The notes below the pieces were generated by a model. The model saw only the letters and a list, made by a program, of their open reading frames with translations, made no database searches and was not told the origin of the DNA. The position numbers and the translations under genes were made by a program. From positions 1 to 33,865 of the forward strand of contig URPI01000003.1 in the NCBI GenBank assembly GCA_900549705.1: DNA of 33,865 nt. The letters run 5' to 3'. Source of the stretch: an uncultured Eubacteriales bacterium. GTDB lineage: Bacteria > Bacillota > Clostridia > Oscillospirales > Oscillospiraceae. Positions 16,232-23,042 of this stretch are shown piece by piece. Numbering within the stretch: position 1 is the first letter of the stretch; each line of letters begins with the position of its first letter.

Positions 16232-16246
16232 GGGAAATTTCAAAAC

Positions 16247-17041
16247 TCACTCTGCGCTGAACAAAATTCGGTCGTTGTCCAATCCCTGCTGCTGGAAGGC
16301 TCTTAATAGCTCCTCGGTGGTGATGGTGGCGCGGCGTTGGCCGGAAAGCTCCATCACAATCTGGCCGTCCTTCATCATGATGGTTCGGTTGCCCAGATTC
16401 AGAGCGGACTGCACATTATGGGTAATCATCAGGCAGGTGATTCCGTTTTCGGCCACAATCTTTTTGGTCAGTTCCAGCACCTTTTCCGCCGTTGCAGGAT
16501 CCAGGGCGGCGGTGTGTTCGTCCAGCAGCAGCAGCTTGGGCGTGACCAGGGTTGCCATCAGCAAGGTCAGTGCCTGCCGCTGGCCACCGGAAAGCAGACC
16601 AACCACGGAATCCATCCGGTTTTCCAGCCCCAGTCCCAGCTGGCTGAGCTTTTCACGGAACTCCTGCCGCTCTGCTTTGGACACCATGGAGAAGGGAGAG
16701 CGCCGCTGAGAAGCACGCAGATAACACAGCGCCAGATTTTCCTCAATGGTCATGCTGGGGGCAGTGCCCTTCAGCGGATCCTGGAACATACGGCCAATGA
16801 ATTTGCTGCGCTTGTAATCCGGGAGCCGCGTCACGTCCTTGCCGTCAACCACAATGCTGCCCTTGTCCGGCTGGAAGGTTCCGGCAATGGCATTGAACAG
16901 GGTGGATTTTCCGGCACCGTTGGAACCCAGCACCGTGACGAAATCGCCGGGGGCAAGATACAGGCTCAGGTCGTTCAGCGCCCGCTTTTCGTTGACCGTA
17001 CCCGGGGCAAAGGTTTTGGAAATATGGTTGATTTTCAGCAT
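16247..17041 (-). CDS. trpZ: ABC transporter ATPase, TrpZ-like
   Basis: This is the cytoplasmic ATPase that powers the importer encoded with it. The 264-residue protein has Walker A GSNGAGKST (39-47), the LLSGGQRQ signature, Walker B LLLLDEHTAALDP and the switch histidine in MITHN. The DEHTAALDP form is typical of the branched-chain-amino-acid/simple-sugar-like class to which the TrpXYZ and DUF534-type systems belong. GGGAGG lies 8 bases before the ATG at 17041, which overlaps the permease end by 7 bases. The longer upstream reading frame has no family similarity. The operon is under Trp T-box control. Confidence 0.9.
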   Translation of the reverse strand: MLKINHISKTFAPGTVNEKRALNDLSLYLAPGDFVTVLGSNGAGKSTLFNAIAGTFQPDKGSIVVDGKDVTRLPDYKRSKFIGRMFQDPLKGTAPSMTIEENLALCYLRASQRRSPFSMVSKAERQEFREKLSQLGLGLENRMDSVVGLLSGGQRQALTLLMATLVTPKLLLLDEHTAALDPATAEKVLELTKKIVAENGITCLMITHNVQSALNLGNRTIMMKDGQIVMELSGQRRATITTEELLRAFQQQGLDNDRILFSAE

Positions 17042-17913
17042 TTTACCTTTCCTCCCTTTGCGTTTGTCAGGGCAGGCAGGCCGATGGCCAGCGCCACAAT
17101 CACGGCGGAAATCAGCTTGAGACATTCACTGGGCAAATCCAGCCGCAGGGCAATGGCGATGATAAAGCGGTACACAATGGAGCCAGCCACCGCCCCAGCG
17201 GCCTTCATCCACAGCTTCCCTTTGGGCATCAGCGCTTCGCCGATGATAAGGGAGGCCAGCCCGATAATCACCATGCCGCCGCCAAGATTGATGTCCGCCG
17301 CCTTCTGGTATTGTGCCAGCAGCGCGCCGGACAGCGCAGTGCAGGCATTGGCCACGCACAGTCCCACGGTGATGGTGAAATTGGTGTTGATGGAGCTGGC
17401 ACGCACCATGTCCGGGTTGTCACCGGTGGCGCGGATGGAAAGTCCCAGCCTGGTTTTCAGGAAAAGCACCAGGAGCACTACGGTGATGATGGCAATCAGC
17501 GCAGAGGGAACCAGCCGATAGTAAGTGCCAAGCATCGGCTTTAGCTCAGAAAACAGCGTTGCCTTTTTCAGCAGATTCACATTGGAGGAAAAACCCATGA
17601 CCGCCAAATTCACGGTATACAGCCCGGTATCTGTAATAATACCGGCGAGAATGGAAGGAATGCGGAATCTGGTTTGCAGCAGTGCCGTCACAAAGCCCGC
17701 TGCCGCACCGGCCAGCATGGCCGCCGGAAATGCCAAATAGGGATGCCCGGCCAGCGCAATGGTGGCTGACACCGCACATCCCAGGGTAAAGGCACCGTTG
17801 GTGGTCATATCGGCAATGTTCAGAATGCGGAAGCTGAGGAACAGTGCCAGCGCAACCAGGGAATAAATGCAGCCCAGCTCCAACGCATTCATTATCACTG
17901 CGGTGGATATCAT
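17035..17913 (-). CDS. trpY: ABC transporter permease, TrpY-like
   Basis: The 292-residue integral membrane protein has about eight or nine hydrophobic segments and belongs to the BPD_transp_2 permease group. The SFRILNIADMTTNGAF segment near residue 27 and the GDNPDMVRASSIN loop (which contacts the ATPase) are characteristic. It forms the translocation path for the amino acid delivered by the lipoprotein encoded upstream. AAAGGAG is suitably placed before the ATG at 17913. It lies between trpX-like and trpZ-like genes in the order substrate binder, permease, ATPase. Confidence 0.9.
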   Translation of the reverse strand: MISTAVIMNALELGCIYSLVALALFLSFRILNIADMTTNGAFTLGCAVSATIALAGHPYLAFPAAMLAGAAAGFVTALLQTRFRIPSILAGIITDTGLYTVNLAVMGFSSNVNLLKKATLFSELKPMLGTYYRLVPSALIAIITVVLLVLFLKTRLGLSIRATGDNPDMVRASSINTNFTITVGLCVANACTALSGALLAQYQKAADINLGGGMVIIGLASLIIGEALMPKGKLWMKAAGAVAGSIVYRFIIAIALRLDLPSECLKLISAVIVALAIGLPALTNAKGGKVKC

Positions 17914-17989
17914 AGGAACCTCTCCTTTACGGTAACACTCAAATGCATTTGGGAGAGGGGGCGGGTTGCCGCCCCCTCATTTATATATA

Positions 17990-18964
17990 TTATTCTTCGC
18001 TGGTAACCACTTCAATGACGGTGTTTGCCATATCATTGAATGCACTGTAGTCAATGCCCAGCTTGGCGGCAACTTCGGTATTGACGGTGATAATGCCGCC
18101 GTCCATCACTTTGTAGGCGGGGATTTCGCCGCCCAGCAGAATGTCAAAGGCCATTTCGGCGGTCTTTTCGCCCAGCTCCGTGTAGTTGACACCGCAGGTG
18201 GTAAAGGCACCGCTGTAAACGAAGGAGTCCGCGCCGGTATAGTGGGGGACACCGGCCTCATTGAGAATTTCAGCCGCAGCGCTTTCGGCGGCCATGACCA
18301 CGTTATCCGTGGGGGTGAACACTGCATCGCAGCGTTCGGCCAGCTCAGAGGCGGCGGACAGCACCTCGTCGGTAGTGTTGCCGGTTTTTTCGATATACTT
18401 CACGCCCTTGGCATCCAGGTATTCCTTGGCCTGGGCAATGGGAGTTTCGGAGTTTACTTCACTGCGGGAGTACAATAGACCCACCGTTTTGATGTCCGGC
18501 TGCACCGCAAACATCATGTCCAGGATGAAGGCGGTGTTCAGCGCATCGCTGGTGCCGGTGACATTGGCAATGTCAACGAGGCCGGCGCTCTTGGGGTCGG
18601 AAATGGCGGCGTAAACCACGGGGGTGTCGGTTTCCTCGGTGGCGGTGACCATGCAGGTGGCGGCCAGGGTGGCAATGGGAATGACGGCATCGTAGCCATC
18701 GGAAACCACCTTCGCACCAATCTGATTGAGGATGGAGGAGTCATTCTGGCCGTTGAAAACCTTGACTTCCACCGTTGCATCCTTTTCATCGGCCAAGGCA
18801 AGGAGCTTGCTTTCCGCAGCGGTGCGGATTTCATCCAGAGAGGGGTGGTCAAGCTGCTGCACAATGGCAACCTTGAAGCTGGGCTTCTCAGCAAAAACGG
18901 AAATGGCACAGGCGGAAACGGTCATGGCAGCGGCAAGAACCAAACTAATCAGCTTTTTCATCAT
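17990..18964 (-). CDS. trpX: ABC transporter substrate-binding protein, TrpX-like
   Basis: This is a periplasmic-type binding protein of the ABC_sub_bind (DUF534) family, which includes the tryptophan binder TrpX of Streptococcus. It has 324 residues. The N-terminus has a hydrophobic signal with TVSAC (Cys19 as a lipobox) and, further on, a possible cleavage site before EKP, so lipoprotein or released forms are both possible. The mature part has two alpha/beta lobes: FKVAIVQQLDHPSLDEI, IPIATLAATCMV, then VGLLYSRSEVNS and AVFTPTDNVVMAA. AAGGAG precedes a double ATG at 18964/18961. Trp specificity is inferred from the T-box specifier. Confidence 0.88.
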   Translation of the reverse strand: MMKKLISLVLAAAMTVSACAISVFAEKPSFKVAIVQQLDHPSLDEIRTAAESKLLALADEKDATVEVKVFNGQNDSSILNQIGAKVVSDGYDAVIPIATLAATCMVTATEETDTPVVYAAISDPKSAGLVDIANVTGTSDALNTAFILDMMFAVQPDIKTVGLLYSRSEVNSETPIAQAKEYLDAKGVKYIEKTGNTTDEVLSAASELAERCDAVFTPTDNVVMAAESAAAEILNEAGVPHYTGADSFVYSGAFTTCGVNYTELGEKTAEMAFDILLGGEIPAYKVMDGGIITVNTEVAAKLGIDYSAFNDMANTVIEVVTSEE

Positions 18965-18983
18965 TAAATCTCCTTTTTGACTT

Positions 18984-19046
18984 TCAGTTTGTTGTGGATG
19001 GGGAAGGGTTCATGGAGCTTCGCCATCGTCTGCCAGGTGTTTTCAT
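18984..19046 (-). CDS. Possible 20-residue leader peptide
   Basis: AAAGGAGG lies 7 bases before ATG at 19046. The frame runs 20 codons to TGA, 19 bases before the trpX start. The predicted peptide MKTPGRRWRSSMNPSPSTTN has one Trp codon in a basic context. It lies after the T-box terminator, so it would be translated only on read-through transcripts. The ribosome site is the main evidence. Confidence 0.4.
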   Translation of the reverse strand: MKTPGRRWRSSMNPSPSTTN

Positions 19047-19086
19047 GAAGATTCCTCCTTTATGGCTTCCGGGGAAAAAGGGCAAC

Positions 19087-19125
19087 AAAAAAGCCCTCAT
19101 TCCCAAACTTTCTCTGGGAACAAGG
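19087..19125 (-). terminator. T-box terminator
   Basis: On the minus strand, CCTTGTTCCCA pairs with TGGGAATGAGG (11 pairs, two G-U), followed by GC and six T. It would form when uncharged tRNA is absent. Confidence 0.88.
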
Positions 19126-19372
19126 ACAGAAAATAAAATATTCTGCGGTACCACCTTGTTTGCCGCCGAAGCGACCACCTCATGCAGATGCCAACACATC
19201 CGCTGCCAAATAACGCCGGCATTGCGTCAGAAGATACTCGGCTTTTGCCTTTCCCCCTGCCCTCGGCGGCCCATTTACCGGTATGCTTACCGCCCTGCTC
19301 TCAGCGTTACAGGACTCTCTGTGGGAGCAACCCCCGGTTTTACTTCCGCCTCATCGGTTTCAGAATTAACTT
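19087..19372 (-). promoter_or_regulatory. Tryptophan T-box riboswitch
   Basis: The T-box sequence AAGGTGGTACCGCAG is at 19157-19143, followed by the terminator. Stem I contains the AGTA bulge, AGAGAG and GCTGAGAGC segments typical of T-boxes. Helices GGCGG/CCGCC and CCGG/CCGG frame the specifier loop TAAATGGG, so the codon is UGG at 19273-19271, for tRNA-Trp. When tRNA-Trp is uncharged it should stabilise the antiterminator and switch on the trpXYZ-like operon. Confidence 0.93.
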
Positions 19373-19378
19373 GCAGCC

Positions 19379-19407
19379 AATATACAACAGCTGTGTCCGT
19401 TTGTCAA
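19379..19407 (-). promoter_or_regulatory. Promoter of the T-box/trpXYZ operon
   Basis: On the minus strand, -35 TTGACA (19407-19402) and -10 TATATT (19384-19379) are 17 bases apart. Confidence 0.88.
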
Positions 19408-19447
19408 GCACTTTTTTTCGCTGACAGCGGACAATTTTTCTGCCGCA

Positions 19448-19476
19448 TTTTTCACCGTAACATTTTCGGTGAAAAA
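19448..19476. repeat. 10-bp perfect inverted repeat between divergent promoters
   Basis: TTTTTCACCG (19448-19457) and CGGTGAAAAA (19467-19476) are separated by 9 bases. It lies between the T-box promoter and the response regulator gene, with a TATAAT at 19515-19520 further right. It could be an operator or a hairpin; no T-run supports a terminator. Confidence 0.5.
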
Positions 19477-19576
19477 GCTTTACAAAATATTCAAGAAACT
19501 TGCGATTTATTGGCTATAATTCTTTTATAAGAAAGAATCAGGCAAATCGATGCCTGGGGGAAAGGGGACATTTTTG

Positions 19577-20266
19577 ATGGCTGTTACTGTGCTTGTGGTA
19601 GAAGATGACCGCAACATTGCGGATTTGCTGAAAATGTATCTGGAAAAGGAGGGCTATGCCGTTGCCTGGGCTGCTGACGGCGGCCAGGGATTGGAAAAAT
19701 TCCGTGCGATTAAGCCAGACCTGGTGCTGCTGGATGTGATGATGCCGGTGATGGATGGGTGGAGCGTATGCCGCGCCATTCGTGCCGAGTCCAAAACCCC
19801 TGTGATCATGCTCACTGCCAAGGGGCAGACCGACGACAAGGTGACGGGGCTGAAAAACGGTGCCGATGACTATATCACCAAGCCCTTTGAAATGAAGGAA
19901 CTGCTGGCTCGGATTGAGGCAGTTTTGCGTCGCACCGGCGGCGTGACCACCGAGAAGAAGGCACGGCGGCTGGTGTTTGACAAGCTGATTATCGACATGG
20001 ATGCCTTTGAGCTGACAGTGGACGGGAAAAAGGTGGATACACCGCCCAAGGAGATGGAGCTGCTGTACTACCTGGCCTCCTCTCCCAACCGGGTGTACAC
20101 CCGCAACCAGCTGCTGGACGAGGTGTGGGGCTTTGATTATTTTGGCGACTCCCGCACCGTGGATGTCCATGTGAAGCGTCTGCGCGAAAAGCTGGAAGGG
20201 GTCAGCGACAAGTGGAACCTGAAAACCGTGTGGGGCGTTGGCTATAAGTTTGAAGTGGAGCAGTAA
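19577..20266 (+). CDS. OmpR-family response regulator
   Basis: The 229-residue DNA-binding regulator is phosphorylated by a sensor kinase. The receiver domain (about 1-120) has acidic residues Asp10-Asp11, phospho-acceptor Asp53 in LVLLDVMMP, Thr80 in MLTAKG and Lys102 in YITKPFE. The winged-helix domain (about 135-227) ends with VDVHVKRLREKLE and WGVGYKFE. The ATG at 19577 is preferred over one nine codons upstream because AAAGGGG lies 9 bases before it. No kinase gene adjoins it. The nearest candidate partner is at 25885-27306, beyond an unrelated block. A TATAAT at 19515-19520 may be its -10, with no good -35. Confidence 0.95.
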   Translation: MAVTVLVVEDDRNIADLLKMYLEKEGYAVAWAADGGQGLEKFRAIKPDLVLLDVMMPVMDGWSVCRAIRAESKTPVIMLTAKGQTDDKVTGLKNGADDYITKPFEMKELLARIEAVLRRTGGVTTEKKARRLVFDKLIIDMDAFELTVDGKKVDTPPKEMELLYYLASSPNRVYTRNQLLDEVWGFDYFGDSRTVDVHVKRLREKLEGVSDKWNLKTVWGVGYKFEVEQ

Positions 20267-20275
20267 CAAAAATTG

Positions 20276-20313
20276 CAGCCAGCCTTGACGTTTTTGGCTG
20301 GCTGTGCTATAGT
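20276..20313 (+). promoter_or_regulatory. Strong promoter with overlapping inverted repeat
   Basis: -35 TTGACG (20285-20290) and -10 TATAGT (20308-20313) are 17 bases apart. Inverted arms CAGCCAGCC (20276-20284) and GGCTGGCTG (20296-20304) enclose the -35. The repeat could be a repressor operator, or a hairpin at the end of the response regulator transcript. Confidence 0.8.
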
Positions 20314-20319
20314 AAATAT

Positions 20320-20587
20320 GAAAAGAGCACTACCGATAAGCGGTCTGCTCTGATTCAGGTATCTAAGGAATACTTAGAAGCCGTCACTTGGCAGAGTGGC
20401 GGCTTCCGCATTTTACAGTGATTGTAATGGTATACTTACCGATATGTACAGTCAGAGTAATGGGCATAGGGCTCACCCCCTTTACAGGAGTGTAGCAGGC
20501 CGCCTATCCGGGTTATGGTAGTGCTCTTTCCAGCCCCACACGGGGTTAGGGCTATTCTAGCAGGGAATCCGCTGCTTGTCATTTTTT
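20320..20587 (+). ncRNA. Structured noncoding RNA, possibly raiA motif
   Basis: This transcript of about 268 bases has no plausible ORF. A perfect 13-bp closing helix, AAAGAGCACTACC (20322-20334) with GGTAGTGCTCTTT (20517-20529), encloses a 208-base body. Inside is GAAGCCGTCACT/AGTGGCGGCTTC (12 bp, 20377-20406). After the closing helix come AGCCC/GGGCT around CCCC/GGGG, then a terminator hairpin (AGCAG/CTGCT, 20559-20576) and six T. Length, closing helix and the isolated, strongly promoted setting recall the raiA RNA motif of Firmicutes, but I cannot confirm the family. It lies between a response regulator and a secreted peptide gene. Confidence 0.75.
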
Positions 20588-20629
20588 GAATCGATTTTCC
20601 AAAACATTTTTCTGAAAATCAAATGTTTA

Positions 20630-20667
20630 GAAGCCGTCACCGGTTGGGGTGGTGGCTTCTTTTTTTG
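20630..20667 (+). terminator. Strong intrinsic terminator
   Basis: GAAGCCGTCACC (20630-20641) pairs with GGTGGTGGCTTC (20648-20659), followed by eight T. The arm repeats the GAAGCCGTCAC arm of the hairpin inside the RNA at 20377-20406. It may back up the RNA terminator. Nothing clear is seen in 20668-20814. Confidence 0.85.
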
Positions 20668-20814
20668 CTTCATACCGGCGGGAATCATCCGGTGTGCCCA
20701 GGTATTTGAATCACGGGCGAAAGCTTCTTGCAGCGCGTACAGTGGAGAAATTAGCAAGTAACCTTCTGCTGGCCTTTTGGGGTGGCAGGGAGGCTTTATA
20801 TATGCAAATGAGGC

Positions 20815-20852
20815 AACCTGAATAATTCTACTTAAAATTATTCAGGTTTTTT
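20815..20852 (+). terminator. Intrinsic terminator
   Basis: AACCTGAATAATT (20815-20827) pairs with AATTATTCAGGTT (20836-20848) around an 8-base loop, followed by further T. No gene is seen directly upstream, so it insulates the next promoter. Confidence 0.8.
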
Positions 20853-20864
20853 GTGAAAATGTAC

Positions 20865-20893
20865 TTGCAAATTTTATCGGTATCAGTTATAAT
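20865..20893 (+). promoter_or_regulatory. Promoter for the secreted peptide gene
   Basis: -35 TTGCAA (20865-20870) and a perfect -10 TATAAT (20888-20893) are 17 bases apart. This leaves a leader of about 180 bases before the peptide start. Confidence 0.75.
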
Positions 20894-21022
20894 TTTATCA
20901 GCAAAATGTTGTTCTAGTTACACAGCTTGTTGTTCTTCTACATAACGTATCATTTTTTTATGATTTTGCTATTTGCCAATGCAATGGGTTTGTTCGTTTG
21001 AAGATTTTCGTACAACTGTAGT

Positions 21023-21415
21023 AAATGATTGGGGCAATGCTCTGTAAAAAATGTTTTCAAAAAGAGAGGAGTCATACACATGAAAAAAACAAAAAGACTG
21101 CTGGCGTTGCTGCTCACCTTCGCCGCCCTTGTTTCTCTGCTCGCGTTCCCCGCTGCGGTGGCCGAAGATGCAGACTGCGTTGCTCCCTGCGTTCGCGTTG
21201 GAACCTGCCCCTATTGCCTTGAGGATACACTGTATTTTGTAAATCACTATGATGCAGTCAACGTTAATGGCGAAATCATGACGTATGATCTTTACCAGTG
21301 CGGTAGTTGTGGCGGAACCGTAATGACGAATATTAGTTACGGCTAATAAGCGCCATAGTTAGTTTAATATTCCCTAGTCCAGGAAGGCCAACGGAAGCGG
21401 TTGCCCCAATCATTT
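21023..21415. repeat. 15-bp inverted repeats framing the peptide gene
   Basis: AAATGATTGGGGCAA at 21023-21037 is the exact reverse complement of 21401-21415. The pair encloses the peptide gene and its leader end (393 bases). The right arm sits in the loop of the terminator hairpin. No target duplication is visible, so whether this is a mobile unit or an RNA helix is open. Confidence 0.65.
21080..21346 (+). CDS. Small secreted Cys-rich (zinc-ribbon-like) protein
   Basis: The 88-residue protein has a textbook signal peptide: basic start, hydrophobic core to about residue 22, likely cleavage after AVA at 28. The mature part of about 60 residues holds six cysteines, including CPYC (43-46) and CGSC (74-77). 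This spacing fits a zinc ribbon or paired disulfides. I recognise no named family. AGAGGAG lies about 9 bases before the ATG. It has its own promoter at 20865-20893 and is followed by the terminator at 21384-21430, so it is a one-gene unit. It could be a secreted effector, metal carrier or signal; nothing in the sequence decides. Confidence 0.8.
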   Translation: MKKTKRLLALLLTFAALVSLLAFPAAVAEDADCVAPCVRVGTCPYCLEDTLYFVNHYDAVNVNGEIMTYDLYQCGSCGGTVMTNISYG

Positions 21416-21430
21416 TTCCGTTGGCCTTTT
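21384..21430 (+). terminator. Terminator after the secreted peptide gene
   Basis: AAGGCCAACGGAA (21384-21396) pairs with TTCCGTTGGCCTT (21416-21428), followed by T. The loop contains one arm of the 15-base inverted repeat at 21401-21415. Confidence 0.8.
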
Positions 21431-21486
21431 GGAATAGGGTGACAGTGTATTATCGGGAAATATCTCATAAAGGATGTGGTGAAGTG

Positions 21487-23040
21487 ATGATGATACGGTG
21501 CAAATATCTCCGTCCTTTGCTGCTGCTCCTGCTGCTGGTGGCGGCAGTTCTGTCCTTTTCCGCTTGCAGCAGCAATTCGGATGCCGCAGCCTCCATATGG
21601 GTGGTGACGGAAGAAACGGATGAGGACGGGATGAACCAGCAGGTGCGCCAGGTAATCAAAGCATTTCAGGCCGACCATCCCGACGTTACGGTAACTTTGG
21701 ACATCCTGCCCACAGACAGCAGCCAGCGGGAAATTGTGCTGAAGCAGCTGCGCACCAAAATCATGGCGGGGGATGGGCCGGATGTTTATCTGCTTCCTTC
21801 CTGCAATACATATCGTTATGCAACAAAATATTGGGCGGCGCAGGAAGCTTGGACGCTTCCTACCCAAGTAGAGCCGCTGTTCCTCGCCCCCAGCCAAGTG
21901 ATACGCCGGGGCGTTTTTTTAGACATCGGCGGGTTTTATGACAGCGATACGGAATTGAAAACTGAGCAGTTGCAGCAGGATGTAATGGCAGCTGGTACGT
22001 TGGACGGCGGGCGGTATTTGCTGCCCCTGCGCTATGATTTCCCGGTGCTGTACGCCGATGCGGAGGGGCTGCAATCCCTGGGGCTGGAACTGGATGGCTC
22101 CTGGGGCAATCTCGCGGATGCTGCATTGGCGCTGGGCAGCCCCGTGTTTGCAAACGGCGCAAAGCCGGATTTCTGCCAGCTGGGCAGTGTGCTCACCCTG
22201 CTGCCCGCCGCCCTGGATTACGAACATGACACCGTAACCCTGACGGAGGAAGACTTACTTTCCTTCCTGACGCGATACAGCGCTCTGCTGACCCTTTCTG
22301 ACGGGCACCATGATGAATATTATGGGCCGAGTTTATTTCGCTGGATACATCACGGAACACTGAAAATATCTCCTTCAGACCTCGCCAATCCGGCCGCAGT
22401 GAACAATGCAGAAAGAATCGAATGGGAGATTTTTCCACGTGATGTTTCCATTATTGTGGGAACCATGTCCCAGGCACCCATCGCCGCAACTATCATGCAG
22501 GCCGAGGAGAAGGAGCTTTTGATGATTCCCCTGACCGATGACAATGGAAAACTCACTGCCGATGTCACCTATTACGGCGCACTGGGGGCGGGCTGCCGGA
22601 ACCCGGAGCTGGGCTATGACCTGCTCCGCCGCTTCCTGCTGGAAGAAAATCAGTGGGAGCAAAACCGCACGTTGCAGCGCAACGTGGTGAACAAGAAGCT
22701 TCTTATGCAGTACCACCCCATCGCCAATGGCTGGCCAGTGCGAAATCACGGCTGGCTGGAGGGCTGGTGGGGCTATGTCCGAAATTCCATATACAAGAGC
22801 CAAAGCATTATGGATGGGGATGACATCCGTTCTAAGAAGCTTCGGCTTGTAGAACTCACGGACGATGATATTCCCATTCTGGATGCCAAAATTGACCGCG
22901 TTTCCTTTGGCAACACCGTGGAGCAGGAGATTGCCACCTTGCTGCGGCAGCTGCGGGACGGGGAAGCTGGGGACGCAGACTTGGAAGCCCAGGCCGCCCA
23001 ATTCCTGCGGGAACTGCGCTGGCAGATAACGGAGGGATGA
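21487..23040 (+). CDS. ABC importer substrate-binding lipoprotein (family 1)
   Basis: The 517-residue protein has a signal sequence rich in Leu ending in SFSACSS, a lipobox, then a bilobed domain of the extracellular solute-binding family 1 (carbohydrate) type. Early features are QVRQVIKAFQADHPDVTV and GDGPDVYLLPS, typical of this family. It is longer than usual (about 420-450), mostly in the C-terminal half. The start may be ATG 21487 or 21490, after the segment AAAGGATGTGGTGAAGTG. It heads a four-gene operon with two permeases and a membrane protein, with overlapping or near-touching genes. Sugar or glycan as substrate is inferred from the family. Confidence 0.88.
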   Translation: MMIRCKYLRPLLLLLLLVAAVLSFSACSSNSDAAASIWVVTEETDEDGMNQQVRQVIKAFQADHPDVTVTLDILPTDSSQREIVLKQLRTKIMAGDGPDVYLLPSCNTYRYATKYWAAQEAWTLPTQVEPLFLAPSQVIRRGVFLDIGGFYDSDTELKTEQLQQDVMAAGTLDGGRYLLPLRYDFPVLYADAEGLQSLGLELDGSWGNLADAALALGSPVFANGAKPDFCQLGSVLTLLPAALDYEHDTVTLTEEDLLSFLTRYSALLTLSDGHHDEYYGPSLFRWIHHGTLKISPSDLANPAAVNNAERIEWEIFPRDVSIIVGTMSQAPIAATIMQAEEKELLMIPLTDDNGKLTADVTYYGALGAGCRNPELGYDLLRRFLLEENQWEQNRTLQRNVVNKKLLMQYHPIANGWPVRNHGWLEGWWGYVRNSIYKSQSIMDGDDIRSKKLRLVELTDDDIPILDAKIDRVSFGNTVEQEIATLLRQLRDGEAGDADLEAQAAQFLRELRWQITEG

Positions 23041-23042
23041 AC

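Noticed and set aside
20802..20825. Seven-codon ORF after GGGAGG
   Set aside because: The ribosome site spacing is good, but the frame overlaps a terminator stem and is too short to support as a gene.
20267..21079. CRISPR array, tRNA or rRNA in the long gene-free stretch
   Set aside because: The repeated GAAGCCGTCAC hairpins occur only twice with different loops and spacing; no cloverleaf or rRNA sequence was recognised here or elsewhere in the window.
22433..22448. Second parS-like site, TTTTCCACGTGATGTT
   Set aside because: Only the CCACGTGA core matches; five of 16 positions differ from the consensus and it lies inside the solute-binding protein gene.
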